Below are positions 33,100-42,512 of a stretch of 42,515 bases of DNA, piece by piece. Where the stretch lies: contig CABUGI010000007.1 of the NCBI GenBank assembly GCA_902491055.1, positions 1-42,515 of the forward strand, in the 5' to 3' direction. How positions within the stretch are numbered: position 1 is the stretch's first letter; each line of letters starts with the position of its first letter. Made by a program: the position numbers and the translations under genes. The notes under the pieces were generated by a model, which was given only the letters and a program-made list of their open reading frames with translations, did no database searches and was not told the DNA's origin. Source of the stretch: an uncultured Collinsella sp. Lineage in GTDB: Bacteria; Actinomycetota; Coriobacteriia; Coriobacteriales; Coriobacteriaceae.

Positions 33100-33777
33100 A
33101 TGCTGTACGAGTTTTGTGCCGAGAACTTTGAGCGGGTGCCGGCGGCTATCGATGCCGGTGCAAAGCGTATCGAACTGTGCGACAACCTTGCCGTCGGTGG
33201 CACTACACCTTCGGCCGGTGTTATCAGCGCTACGACCAGCTATGCCCACGAGCACGATGCACGGGTGATGTGCATGATCCGTCCGCGTGGCGGCGACTTT
33301 CATTACAACCAGGACGAGTTGCGTATGATGGAGATGGACCTGGGCCTTGCCGTGAGCGCCGGCGTTGACGGCTTGGTCTTTGGCTGCTGCAAGCCCTGCG
33401 CTGACGGATGGGCGCTCGACGAGCTTACGTTGGGCGCCCTCGTGATGGCCGCGGGCTGCGCGACCGAGGAATGCAAGCGTGAGCCCATCGACATCACCTT
33501 CCACATGGCGTTTGACCAGCTCTCGCCCGAGGCTCAGCTCGATGCCGTCGACACACTCGTCGATTGCGGCGTTACGCGCATCCTGACGCACGGCGGTGCC
33601 GCCGGCACGCCGATTGAGGACAACCTGGAGCATCTGTCGCGTCTTATCGAGTGTGCGGGAGACCGCCTGACCATTCTTCCCGGCGGCGGCATTTCCACGG
33701 CCAACCGCGATACCGTGGCGGCGGCACTGGGCGCCTCCGAGCTCCATGGCACCAAAATTGTGCCGCTGGAGGTATAA
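33100..33777 (+). CDS. cutC: CutC family protein (copper homeostasis/TIM-barrel)
   Basis: A 225-residue TIM-barrel protein. ATG 33100 follows GGGGG; the open frame upstream is the palindrome and is not used. Typical CutC start YEFCAENFERVPAAIDAGAK, then RIELCDNLAVGGTTPS, IRPRGGDFHYNQDEL (about 65-79), FHMAFDQL and the C-terminal ILTHGGA and LPGGGI. The family is named for copper tolerance in E. coli, but its biochemical role is disputed. It is immediately followed by a GalT-like gene whose ribosome site lies within the cutC end. Confidence 0.9.
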   Translation: MLYEFCAENFERVPAAIDAGAKRIELCDNLAVGGTTPSAGVISATTSYAHEHDARVMCMIRPRGGDFHYNQDELRMMEMDLGLAVSAGVDGLVFGCCKPCADGWALDELTLGALVMAAGCATEECKREPIDITFHMAFDQLSPEAQLDAVDTLVDCGVTRILTHGGAAGTPIEDNLEHLSRLIECAGDRLTILPGGGISTANRDTVAAALGASELHGTKIVPLEV

Positions 33778-33780
33778 CCC

Positions 33781-34578
33781 GTGGCGCTGGTATTTGACGT
33801 TCAGCAGGCGAACGGTAAGCCCGACGACAACCGCCGCCCCGGCACCGCGTGTCCCTTTTGCGATACAGAAGGGCTCACCGACATCATTCGCCGTGATGGC
33901 GATTGCATTTGGCTCGAGAATAAGTTCAAGACCCTGCGCGCCACCCGTCAAACCGTGCTGATCGAGTCGGCCGATCACGATGCCGACCTGGTGACCTATG
34001 AGCCGGATGAACTCCACCATGTGATGCGGTTTGCCCTGGGTTGCTGGCAGCAGATGATCGATTCACAGCAGTATCGAAGCGTGCTCATGTACAAGAACAA
34101 GGGTCCGCTCTCGGGCGGTAGCCTCGTTCATCCGCACATGCAGATTGTGGGTTTGGAGCAGGAAGACGGCTATGCTTCGCTGACTTCCGCCAATTTCGAA
34201 GGCATCAATGTCTGGCAACAGGGGAGGATCTCGGCCAACATCTCAACCGAACCCATCATGGGGTTCTTTGAGATCAACGTTTCAGCCCCGCAGGGAATCT
34301 CTGCCAGCGATGACACGAGAGATCAAGCCGAGGCGGATCTCTTCGCCGATGCAGTCCAGGTAGCTCTGCGCTATATCCTGAACGAGCACCACGGTGGTCG
34401 CGCAGGGTCGTATAATCTGTTCTTCTATCACCTGGGCGGTCGGACCATTGCCAAGGCGCTGCCGCGTTGGGTGGTTTCGCCCTACTTCGTCGGCTATCGT
34501 TTAGCCCAGGTCAATGCCGAGACAACGCTCGATGTCGATGCTGAGCGCCTGCGTGCGCATCTGGAAACGTTCGTATAG
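33781..34578 (+). CDS. GalT/HIT-like protein (DUF4931 type)
   Basis: A 265-residue protein, GTG start 9 bases after GGAGG. A zinc-type CPFC at about 24-27 and the active-site-like HPHMQ at about 117-121 are the hallmarks of galactose-1-phosphate uridylyltransferase and HIT-superfamily relatives. The rest of GalT is shortened. It probably moves nucleotide-phosphate groups; the substrate is unknown. Coupling to cutC, only three bases apart, suggests a shared pathway. Confidence 0.72.
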   Translation: MALVFDVQQANGKPDDNRRPGTACPFCDTEGLTDIIRRDGDCIWLENKFKTLRATRQTVLIESADHDADLVTYEPDELHHVMRFALGCWQQMIDSQQYRSVLMYKNKGPLSGGSLVHPHMQIVGLEQEDGYASLTSANFEGINVWQQGRISANISTEPIMGFFEINVSAPQGISASDDTRDQAEADLFADAVQVALRYILNEHHGGRAGSYNLFFYHLGGRTIAKALPRWVVSPYFVGYRLAQVNAETTLDVDAERLRAHLETFV

Positions 34579-34608
34579 TAAGACTAACACCCGCGTAATG
34601 CGGACAGC

Positions 34609-35607
34609 CTAGCGTCCCATGGCGTCGCGGCCGGCCTCGACCCGCTTGCGCTGGGCGGCGCGCTCCTCGCCGGTTAGACGCTCAAAGAGATGTCCGATAA
34701 GCGAGGCGAGTACCTGCTGAAACAGCGTGCCGCACATGACGGGGAATACGACTTCGCCCGGAAAGTATTGCGTGGCGATGACGGCGCCCGAAGATATGTT
34801 ACGCATGCCGCAGGTAAAGCACATGGTAGCCGTCTCGCTATATGGCAGATGCAGCGCACGGGCGACCAGAAAACCGATGACAAAGCCGCTGATGGCGAAG
34901 GTCAAAATAAAGAGGGCGACTTCCAGGCGCACCGCGTTCATGTGCAGCACGTACTCGCTCATGGCGGTGGAGTTGGAGGCGATAACGCCCATCATCATGA
35001 ATTTGCAGGCGGGCGAGAGCGCGGGGGAGAGCTTCTCGTGTCCCCATCCACGCGTGAGCTCGTTGATCACGATGCCGAGCACGGCGGGGATGGCGATCAT
35101 AAAGGCCATGTCTTGCATCATGCTCGGCACATCGATCGAGACGGTGGCACCCAGCAAGAGCTTAAGCGTGAGCGGAATCGTCACAGGGGAGATAACTGAG
35201 GACGTCAGGATGATAGTGAGCGCGAGCGGGCCGTTGCCGCCGAACATGCTGATCCACATAAAAGCGGTGACGGCCACGGGCACGCTGTACTCGAGCACGA
35301 TGCCGCAGACAAGGTTGGGGTTGGAGCCAAAGAAGAGTGACCCTATGGCGTACGCCGCGATGGGAATAAGCACTGCCGAGACCAGCAGCGCCAGAATCAG
35401 GTGCAGCGGACGGTGGAACACCTCGGCTACCTGGTGAAAAGTGTTGCTGAGCGCGCCCTGAAACGTCATAAAGGCGAAGAGGGCGGGAACAATGGGCTTG
35501 AGCACGCCGATCTGCTGGGGAAAGAGCACTCCGAGCGCCACGCAAATCGGAGCGATGATCTGCATATGCCCCGCGAGGAACTTTCCCAGTCCAGCCCATT
35601 GCTTCAT
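34609..35607 (-). CDS. Bile acid:sodium symporter-family (BASS) transporter
   Basis: A 332-residue membrane protein with about nine to ten segments, ATG 35607. Features of the family: PALFAFMTFQGAL (about 41-53), a mid-protein Asn/Gly-rich GGNGPLALT segment, and the C-terminal CFTCGMRNISSGAVIA (about 266-281). BASS proteins carry bile acids or organic acids with Na+; bacterial substrates include pantoate. In a gut organism bile acids are conceivable but not shown. It converges on the GalT-like gene over a 30-bp gap. Confidence 0.82.
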   Translation of the reverse strand: MKQWAGLGKFLAGHMQIIAPICVALGVLFPQQIGVLKPIVPALFAFMTFQGALSNTFHQVAEVFHRPLHLILALLVSAVLIPIAAYAIGSLFFGSNPNLVCGIVLEYSVPVAVTAFMWISMFGGNGPLALTIILTSSVISPVTIPLTLKLLLGATVSIDVPSMMQDMAFMIAIPAVLGIVINELTRGWGHEKLSPALSPACKFMMMGVIASNSTAMSEYVLHMNAVRLEVALFILTFAISGFVIGFLVARALHLPYSETATMCFTCGMRNISSGAVIATQYFPGEVVFPVMCGTLFQQVLASLIGHLFERLTGEERAAQRKRVEAGRDAMGR

Positions 35608-35767
35608 ATGTCCCGTGACTCCCTTTATCCGCGAACTCGTTTGTATGGATATGCTAGACGCTCGTATGCGTCCGTGCGGCTGAAACGCTCGATTATTTCG
35701 AGGCCATTACCGCCATCGTTTGCCGAAACCGCGGCGCACCGCGGCGTTTTGCGTCCGTGCCGCACGG

Positions 35768-35773
35768 TATAAT
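35768..35773 (+). promoter_or_regulatory. -10 element (TATAAT) upstream of the recJ leader ORF
   Basis: A consensus TATAAT on the plus strand, 62 bp before the leader ORF ATG. The -35 position is C/G-rich with a T4 stretch (CGTTTT at 17-bp spacing). It is the best promoter candidate in the gap between the divergent BASS and recJ genes. Confidence 0.6.
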
Positions 35774-35829
35774 AAATCCGTTCAACAGATCTGCCTGCCG
35801 AAGCGGGCATACACAGAGGACTCATCGCT

Positions 35830-35895
35830 ATGAACCGTGAGAGGTATCGCGGCGACCTGCCCCTATCGGGGGTGGGCGCCTATGTCATCGCTTAA
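35830..35895 (+). CDS. 21-codon upstream ORF overlapping the recJ start
   Basis: ATG 35830 follows AGAGGACTC at good spacing and reads MNRERYRGDLPLSGVGAYV plus Ile-Ala, stop TAA 35893-35895. The stop lies 11 bases inside the recJ ORF (ATG 35882), in a different frame. A strong ribosome site, short length and overlap suggest a leader peptide that couples or controls recJ translation. I do not recognise the peptide. Confidence 0.5.
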   Translation: MNRERYRGDLPLSGVGAYVIA

Positions 35896-38800
35896 GACGA
35901 CGCATCGCTGGGCGGTCGCTCGGCAAAACCCCGAGCTCGAAAAGGAGCTTTCGGCTGGCCTGGGCATACCCGGGCTGGTGGCGCGCATTATGGTTGCGCA
36001 CGGCATTACATCCATCGAGGAAGGCCAACTGTTTTTGACGCCTTCGCTCGATCGCGACTGGGCGGACCCGCTCGTTATTCCGGGCATGGCGGTCGTCGCC
36101 GACCGCGTTGAGCGCGCTGTTCGCAGTCACGAGCGCATCGCCGTCTTTGGCGATTTTGACGTCGACGGCATAACGTCGACTTGTCTGTTGACCGAGGCGC
36201 TGCGGATGTTTGGCGCCAATGTCACACCGTTTATCCCGCACCGCTTTGACGAGGGGTACGGCCTGTCGCGTGCGGCGCTCGACCGCGTCAACGAGCTCGC
36301 CCAACCCAACCTGATTGTGACCGTCGATAACGGTATTGCTGCCAAGGAAGAGGTCTCCTATCTGGAGAGCCTGGGGATCGATTTGGTGGTCACGGACCAT
36401 CACGAGCCTTCCGACCAGGTGCCGCAGGGCGTGCCCCTGACCGACCCCAAGCTCGAGGACGAGGGTCCCTCGCGCGAGCTTGCCGGTGCCGGCGTGGCAC
36501 TCAAACTGGTGCAGGTCCTGGGCGAGCGTTTGGGCAAGCCGTCGTATTGGCGTTCGCTGATAGAGGTCGCGGCGCTGGGCACCGTATCCGACATGATGCC
36601 GCTCACGCCCGAGAATCGCGCACTGGTCGCCGAGGGCATCCAGCAGATGCGCGTGACGGCCCGTCCCGGCTATATCGCGCTTGCCGCACTTGCCAAGGCC
36701 GATCTTTCTACCATTACGGCCGACGGCCTGTCATTCTCGCTCATTCCCCGCTTAAACGCTGCCGGTCGCATGGCCGATCCCAAGCTGGCGCTCGACCTGC
36801 TGCTTGCCCGCAATCCCATCGAAGCAAGCGCGCTGGCGGCTGAGCTCGAGGAAATCAACCGCCAGCGCCGTGAGATCGAGGCGGAGCTCACGCGCGATGC
36901 CATGGCAAAGGTCGAGGAGACCTATGACGGCGGACGCGCGATCGTCGTGGGCGGCGAAGGCTGGCACGAGGGTGTCAAGGGCATCGTGGCAAGCCGTCTG
37001 ACCAACCGCTATCACGTGCCGGCGCTGCTGTTCTCGATCGAGGACGGTATCGCGCGCGGCTCTGGTCGCTCGGTGGGCAAAGTTAACCTGTTTGACGCCG
37101 TCGAGCGCTGTTCCGACCTGCTGATTCGTCGCGGCGGACATGCCGGTGCGGTGGGTGTGACCATCGAGGCATCCAAGCTCGATGAATTCCGTCGTCGCCT
37201 TTCCGCCGTGCTATCGGAGATTCCCGCCGAGGACTTTGAAGACATCGACGAGGTTGCCGCCACGGTCGACCTTTCCGAGCTGAATATCGAGACTATAGAG
37301 CAGATTTCCCGTCTTGAGCCGTTTGGCCAGGGCAACAAGGTGCCGCTGCTGGCCGCCGAGGGCGTGACGATGTGCGATCGCGCCGTGGTGGGCAAAACCG
37401 GCGAGCACATGCGCTTTGTGGCGACCGATGGAGCCGCGAGCGTGCCGGCCATCATGTTCCGCGTGCCGCAAATCGATAAGCTCATCAACTGCGATAGCGC
37501 TGTCGACTTGGTGTTCGAGGCCGTTGCCGAGCATTGGCAGGGGCGTGTGAAGCCCAAGCTCATGATCAAGGATGTTCTGGTCCGCGATACCACGCTGCCC
37601 AGCGTCGACGATCCGGCATGCGAGCTTCGTCGTGGCGTGCAGCCGGCGGATTCCGGCCTGCGCCTGGAGTCGCGTAAGCGCGAGACACTCGCCCAGCTTT
37701 CTTATACCGAGCTGACGCGCTCGCTTATCCATAGCTTTATAGGCTCGAACCAGCCGCACCGCGCGCAGGTCGAGGCGCTCGATGCCCTGGCCGATCACCA
37801 AAGTGTTCTGGCCGTTATGGGAACGGGGCGCGGCAAGTCGCTCATCTTCCATGTGCATGCCGCGCGCGAGGCGGTTCTTCGCGGGCGTGCGAGCATCTTT
37901 GTCTATCCGCTGCGCGCGCTCGTTGCCGACCAGGCCTATCACCTCTCGTCGACGATGGCCGCGCTCGGCATTGGCGTCGGCGTGTTGACCGGCGAGACCG
38001 TGGAGGCGGCGCGCGATGACGTGTTTGCCGGCTTGGCTTCGGGCCGTACCGGCATCGTGCTCACGACGCCCGAGTTCCTGTCCATTCACCGCGACCGCTT
38101 TGCGCGTTCGGGGCGCATCGGTTTTGTCGTTATCGATGAGGCGCACCACGCTGGCCTTGCCAAGGGCGGCGACCGCAGCGCCTATCTCGACATGCCCGAT
38201 ATCCTCAAAGCCCTGGGCGACCCGGTCGTTATGGCCGCGACGGCCACCGCGACGGCTCCGGTCGTGGCCGAGCTTGCCCGCACGCTTCCGATCACTCACA
38301 CGGTGGTCGACGAGACGGTGCGCGAGAACCTGCAGCTCGAGGACGACCGAGATCTTGCGAGCCGCGAGAACCGTTTGGTGTCGATCGTGGCGACGGGGGA
38401 AAAGACCGTCATCTACGTCAATTCGCGCGACCAGTCCGTGGCGCTCGCCAAGACACTACGCAAACGCGTTCCCGACTGTGCGACCCGTATCGCGTTCTAT
38501 AACGCTGGCCTTACGCGCACCGACCGCCATCGCGTAGAGGAGGCGTTTCGAGACGGCAGCCTCAGCTGCATCGTCTCGACATCCGCCTTTGGCGAGGGCG
38601 TCAACCTTCCCGATATTCGCCATGTCGTGCTCTATCACATGCCGTTTGGCGGCATTGAGTTTAACCAGATGAGCGGCCGCGCCGGTCGCGATGGCCAACC
38701 CGCCGTGATCCATCTACTCTATTCGTCGCGTGACGCCCGTATTAACGAGCGCCTGCTCGACTGCTATGCGCCCGAGCGCGACGAGCTCGTCACGCTCTAT

Positions 38801-39169
38801 CGCGCGCTGCAGACCATGTGGCGCTCCAACCGCGGCAAGACCGGGGACGATTCCTTTAGCGCGAGCGATATCGACATCGCGCAGATGTGCCTTGCCATCG
38901 ATGCTCGCACGCCGGTCGACGAGCGCTCGGTGGAAAGCGGCTTGGGAATCTTCGAAGAGCTTGGTTTTTGTCGCGTTTTGGGGTTTGACGACACCCGTCG
39001 CATCGCGATGGCCGAAAACCCCGGCCGCGTGCAATTGAGCAGGTCAATTCGCTATTTGGAGGGCTTGCGCTCGCGCATGGAGTTCTCGGCTTTCCGGAGT
39101 TGGGCGCTCGATTCGTGCGCTTCTGATATGCTAGCCAAAGTTAACCGCCCGATCGTACCGCGGGCCTAG
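35882..39169 (+). CDS. recJ: RecJ single-stranded-DNA exonuclease fused to RecQ-like DEAH helicase
   Basis: About 1095 residues, roughly twice normal RecJ length. I choose ATG 35882 (GGGGGTGG upstream) over GTG 35837. RecJ part (about 1-580): DHH-family FGDFDVDGITS (about 88-98), VTVDNGI (about 145-151), VTDHHE (about 168-173), then DHHA1 with GRSVGKVNLFDAV and RRGGHAGAVG, and an OB-like region. Helicase part (about 625-1095): Walker A GTGRGKSL (about 646-653), VIDEAHHAG (about 749-757), AATATATA, STSAFGEGVNLPDIRHVV and QMSGRAGRDG (about 929-938), all intact and RecQ-like. The one chain would unwind and degrade 5'-ended single strands in recombination and repair. It sits 15 bp before rel. Confidence 0.9.
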   Translation: MSSLKTTHRWAVARQNPELEKELSAGLGIPGLVARIMVAHGITSIEEGQLFLTPSLDRDWADPLVIPGMAVVADRVERAVRSHERIAVFGDFDVDGITSTCLLTEALRMFGANVTPFIPHRFDEGYGLSRAALDRVNELAQPNLIVTVDNGIAAKEEVSYLESLGIDLVVTDHHEPSDQVPQGVPLTDPKLEDEGPSRELAGAGVALKLVQVLGERLGKPSYWRSLIEVAALGTVSDMMPLTPENRALVAEGIQQMRVTARPGYIALAALAKADLSTITADGLSFSLIPRLNAAGRMADPKLALDLLLARNPIEASALAAELEEINRQRREIEAELTRDAMAKVEETYDGGRAIVVGGEGWHEGVKGIVASRLTNRYHVPALLFSIEDGIARGSGRSVGKVNLFDAVERCSDLLIRRGGHAGAVGVTIEASKLDEFRRRLSAVLSEIPAEDFEDIDEVAATVDLSELNIETIEQISRLEPFGQGNKVPLLAAEGVTMCDRAVVGKTGEHMRFVATDGAASVPAIMFRVPQIDKLINCDSAVDLVFEAVAEHWQGRVKPKLMIKDVLVRDTTLPSVDDPACELRRGVQPADSGLRLESRKRETLAQLSYTELTRSLIHSFIGSNQPHRAQVEALDALADHQSVLAVMGTGRGKSLIFHVHAAREAVLRGRASIFVYPLRALVADQAYHLSSTMAALGIGVGVLTGETVEAARDDVFAGLASGRTGIVLTTPEFLSIHRDRFARSGRIGFVVIDEAHHAGLAKGGDRSAYLDMPDILKALGDPVVMAATATATAPVVAELARTLPITHTVVDETVRENLQLEDDRDLASRENRLVSIVATGEKTVIYVNSRDQSVALAKTLRKRVPDCATRIAFYNAGLTRTDRHRVEEAFRDGSLSCIVSTSAFGEGVNLPDIRHVVLYHMPFGGIEFNQMSGRAGRDGQPAVIHLLYSSRDARINERLLDCYAPERDELVTLYRALQTMWRSNRGKTGDDSFSASDIDIAQMCLAIDARTPVDERSVESGLGIFEELGFCRVLGFDDTRRIAMAENPGRVQLSRSIRYLEGLRSRMEFSAFRSWALDSCASDMLAKVNRPIVPRA

Positions 39170-39184
39170 GGGAAGGGGACCTCG

Positions 39185-41545
39185 ATGGATGCCGCAGCCC
39201 GTACCGCCCATGATTCTACCCTCCAGCCTTTTTCGGAGATGGAGCACTATAAGCATGCCGATGAGCTGCCGCCCGAGATTATGGCGGACAGCTACGACAA
39301 GCTGGAGCGCCTGTGCCTCAAATATATGAATGAGGACGACTTTTCTAAGGTTGAGCAGGCCTACTGCTTTGCCGCCGAGAAGCACTGCAACCAAAAGCGC
39401 CGCTCGGGCGAGATGTACATTAACCATCCCGTCGAGGTTGCCATCATTTTGGCCGATCTCAAGATGGACTGCGATGTGGTGTGCGCCGCGCTGCTGCACG
39501 ATACCGTCGAGGATACCGAGACCTCGCTCGCCGATGTTTCCGGCCTGTTCGGCGATACGGTGGCCGAGCTCGTCGATGGCGTGACCAAGCTCACCAACAT
39601 CGAAGTCGACAGCATGGACGAGAAGCAGGCGCTCACGCTGCGCAAGATGTTCCTCGCCATGTCCAAGGACATTCGCGTCATCATCGTTAAACTTGCCGAC
39701 CGTCTGCACAACATGCGAACGCTGGCAGCCCTGCGCGAGGATCGTCGCCTGTTTAAGGCTCGCGAGACCATGGACGTGTACGCGCCCTTGGCCGACCGCC
39801 TGGGCATGAGCTCTATTAAGTGGGAGCTCGAGGACCTGTCCTTCTTCTACCTGGAGCCCGATGCCTACCAGCGCATCGCGCGCATGGTGGCTGAGTCGCG
39901 CGAGGTCCGCGAGCGCTACCTTGCCGAGACCATCAAGACGCTTACCGATGAGCTCAACCGCATTGGTCTGGAGGACTTCCAGATCAACGGCCGCTCCAAG
40001 CACTATTGGTCCATCTACCAAAAGATGAAGCGCAAGGGCAAGGAGTTCTCCGAGATCTACGACCTGGTGGCGCTGCGCGTTATTACCCATTCGGTGCGCG
40101 ATTGTTACTCCACGCTCGGTGCGGTGCATACGCTGTGGCACCCCATGCCTGGTCGCTTTAAAGACTATATCGCCATGCCCAAGGTCAATAACTACCAGTC
40201 GCTCCACACGACGGTCATCGGCCCTACGGCTCGTCCGCTCGAGATTCAGATTCGAACCTACGAGATGCATGAGCAGGCCGAGTACGGCATTGCCGCTCAC
40301 TGGCTATATAAGAAGTCGGGCGGATCGTCTGCTTCCAAGACCAATGACGCTCAACGTTTGGACGACCAGATCAACTGGCTCAAGCATTCGCTCGATTGGG
40401 CGGCTTCCGACGAGATCACCGATGCCAAGGAATACCTGCACTCGCTGAAGGTCGATCTGTTCGATCAGGAGATCTTTGTCTTCACGCCCAAAGGCGAGGT
40501 CATGGCGCTTCGTGCCGGTTCAACGCCGCTCGACTTTGCCTATGCCGTTCACACCGAGGTGGGAAACCACTGCGTCGGCGCCAAAATCAACGGTGCGGTG
40601 GCTCCGCTCACGCACGAGATCAAGACGGGCGACCGCGTTGAAATCCTGACTAACAAGAGTTCCAAGCCGTCGCGCGATTGGCTCAAGATCGTTAAGACAC
40701 CTTCCGCCAAGTCAAAGATCCGCCGCTATTTTGCCGCTGCGACCAAGGACGACGACGCTGCCGCCGGTCGCGATATGCTGGCCAAGGATCTGCGTAAGCG
40801 TGGCTATGGCATTTCTACGCCGCGTTCGACGCGTGCGCTCAATGCCGTGGCGGAGCAGTTTAACTTCAAGCAGCTCGAGGACCTGTTTGCCGCCGTCGGC
40901 GCCGGCAAGGTTGCCTCGCGCGCTGTGGGCAATAAGGTCGAGCAAATCTTGGACCCCAAGCCCGAGGAACAGCTCACCAAGGCCGAGGCTATCGCCGAGG
41001 TCGTGAAGCAGCCCGCTCGCGGCTCCAACCGCAAGCCTCAAAAGCGCGGCAAGAGCGCCAGTAACGGCATTATCGTCAAGGGCGAGAGCAACAGCGGCCT
41101 GCTGGTCCGTCTGGCTCATTGCTGCAACCCCGTGACGGGTGACGACATCGTCGGCTTCATCACGCGCGGTCGTGGCGTTTCGGTGCATCGCGCCAACTGC
41201 CCCAACGTCAAGGGTCTTATGGAACATCCCGAGCGCATGATCGATGTGGAGTGGGACGGCGCTGCCGACACCCTCTTCCAGGTCGAGATCGTGGTCGAGT
41301 GCTTGGACCGCATGGGCCTGCTCAAGGATGTCACCATTGCCATTGGCGATGCGGGCGGCAATATCCTTTCTGCCGCCACGTCGACCAACCGCGAGGGTAT
41401 TGCAACCCTGCGCTTTATGGTCGAGATCTCGGACGCGAGTGGTCTGGATCCGCTGCTGGCTTCCATCAGCAGTGTCGATTCGGTCTACGACGCGCGCCGT
41501 CTTATGCCCGGCGAAGGCGGAGCTCAGCTCAAGCGCCGTGTGTAG
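39185..41545 (+). CDS. rel: Bifunctional (p)ppGpp synthetase/hydrolase (Rel/SpoT family)
   Basis: A 786-residue enzyme, ATG 39185 behind AAGGGGACC. Hydrolase HD domain with NHPVEVA (about 80) and HDTVEDT (105-111), both catalytic; synthetase with YQSLHTTVIG (about 336-345); TGS domain with FVFTPKGEVMALRAGSTPLDF (about 431-451, read in two parts) and C-terminal ACT (about 698-775). With both halves intact it makes and degrades the stringent-response alarmone. It follows recJ by 15 bp and is probably co-transcribed with it, ending at the terminator 41580-41611. Confidence 0.95.
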   Translation: MDAAARTAHDSTLQPFSEMEHYKHADELPPEIMADSYDKLERLCLKYMNEDDFSKVEQAYCFAAEKHCNQKRRSGEMYINHPVEVAIILADLKMDCDVVCAALLHDTVEDTETSLADVSGLFGDTVAELVDGVTKLTNIEVDSMDEKQALTLRKMFLAMSKDIRVIIVKLADRLHNMRTLAALREDRRLFKARETMDVYAPLADRLGMSSIKWELEDLSFFYLEPDAYQRIARMVAESREVRERYLAETIKTLTDELNRIGLEDFQINGRSKHYWSIYQKMKRKGKEFSEIYDLVALRVITHSVRDCYSTLGAVHTLWHPMPGRFKDYIAMPKVNNYQSLHTTVIGPTARPLEIQIRTYEMHEQAEYGIAAHWLYKKSGGSSASKTNDAQRLDDQINWLKHSLDWAASDEITDAKEYLHSLKVDLFDQEIFVFTPKGEVMALRAGSTPLDFAYAVHTEVGNHCVGAKINGAVAPLTHEIKTGDRVEILTNKSSKPSRDWLKIVKTPSAKSKIRRYFAAATKDDDAAAGRDMLAKDLRKRGYGISTPRSTRALNAVAEQFNFKQLEDLFAAVGAGKVASRAVGNKVEQILDPKPEEQLTKAEAIAEVVKQPARGSNRKPQKRGKSASNGIIVKGESNSGLLVRLAHCCNPVTGDDIVGFITRGRGVSVHRANCPNVKGLMEHPERMIDVEWDGAADTLFQVEIVVECLDRMGLLKDVTIAIGDAGGNILSAATSTNREGIATLRFMVEISDASGLDPLLASISSVDSVYDARRLMPGEGGAQLKRRV

Positions 41546-41579
41546 GTGCGAGAGCCTCTCAGCATCATAGATATTGGTT

Positions 41580-41611
41580 ACGTTTGAGGCATCGTTTGGT
41601 GCCTCAAACGT
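41580..41611 (+). terminator. Intrinsic terminator after rel
   Basis: ACGTTTGAGGC (41580-41590) pairs perfectly with GCCTCAAACGT (41601-41611) over 11 bp with a ten-base loop, followed by ATTTTAG. It lies only about 20 bp before the hydrolase ribosome site, so some read-through to that gene is likely. Confidence 0.8.
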
Positions 41612-41633
41612 ATTTTAGAAGGAGGGCATGCGC

Positions 41634-42317
41634 ATGGACGGTATGACTTTGGACCTGACACCCCGAGGCGCGGCTTCGATTGAGGTGCTCGTCAACGGCC
41701 CGATTCAGACCAACAGTTACGCCGTGATTTCGAATGACGAGTGCTTAATCGTCGATCCGGCGTGGGAGGGCGAGCGTCTTGTGGAGCATATCCGCACCGC
41801 GCATCCCGAGGTTCGCGTACTCGGCTCTGTCTGCACGCACGGTCATGCCGACCATGTTGGCGGGGTCGCCGGGGTTCGATCTGTCGTTGGTGACGGCGCA
41901 CTATATGAGTTGTGCGCTAAGGACGTGACGGTACCTCGCGCGAATATCGAGGAGCAGCGCGCCATGTGGGGTATTGAGACGCCCGATCCGGGCGAGCCGA
42001 CGCGGCTGCTTGCCGAGGGCGATACGATTGAATTGGGCGATATCTGCCTGCAGGTGATCGAGACGCCGGGGCATACGCCGGGCGGCATCGTCCTGTTCGC
42101 CGCGACCGAGCAGGGGAACATCGCCTTTGTGGGCGACACGCTTTTCCCGGGCAGCCACGGTCGTACCGATCTTTCCGGCGGTGACGAGGCGGCGATTATG
42201 CGCTCGCTCTCCAAACTTGCCAAGACGCTTCCGCCCGATACCGTTTGCTTGACGGGCCATGGCGATTCGACCACGATGGCGCGCGAACTTATGCAGAATC
42301 CGTTTATGCAGATGTAG
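41634..42317 (+). CDS. Metallo-beta-lactamase-fold hydrolase (glyoxalase II-like)
   Basis: About 227 residues. AAGGAGG fits ATG 41634 better than the closer ATG 41628. The zinc motif is THGHADH (about 68-74); further ligands are His in ETPGHTPGG (about 140-148), Asp in FVGDTLFPG (about 160-168) and His in LTGHGDST (about 208-215). This is the YcbL/glyoxalase II subgroup of thioester-type hydrolases. In many Gram-positives a gene of this type follows rel in a conserved block before hisS, which fits here. Confidence 0.88.
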   Translation: MDGMTLDLTPRGAASIEVLVNGPIQTNSYAVISNDECLIVDPAWEGERLVEHIRTAHPEVRVLGSVCTHGHADHVGGVAGVRSVVGDGALYELCAKDVTVPRANIEEQRAMWGIETPDPGEPTRLLAEGDTIELGDICLQVIETPGHTPGGIVLFAATEQGNIAFVGDTLFPGSHGRTDLSGGDEAAIMRSLSKLAKTLPPDTVCLTGHGDSTTMARELMQNPFMQM

Positions 42318-42512
42318 GCTCGAAGCCGTCTTTCGAACCACGAAGACCGCTCAATCGTCAAGCTATTTTCCCCAGTGGGTCGATTCTGTGGGGCAAACGG
42401 TCAAAATTTGTCCAATCGGATGGTATTCGTGAACAAACGAACGTTTATGCTCGGGTATGTCGTGGTAAAATCTCAGGCGTTATCGGAGCAACCTTACAGG
42501 AGGTTTCTTTTA
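42318..42512 (+). promoter_or_regulatory. Intergenic region with promoter for the next gene
   Basis: TAAAAT (42466-42471) is a good -10; TTTATG at 16-bp spacing (42444-42449) is a modest -35. AAACG-AA-CGTTT (42436-42447) overlaps the -35 as a small inverted repeat. GTCTTTCG/CGAAGAC near 42328 can form a hairpin after the hydrolase gene, but no T-run follows. Confidence 0.5.

Noticed and set aside
42426..42450. LexA/SOS box in GAACAAACGAACGTTTATG
   Set aside because: Arms do not match the CGAAC-n4-GTTCG arrangement.
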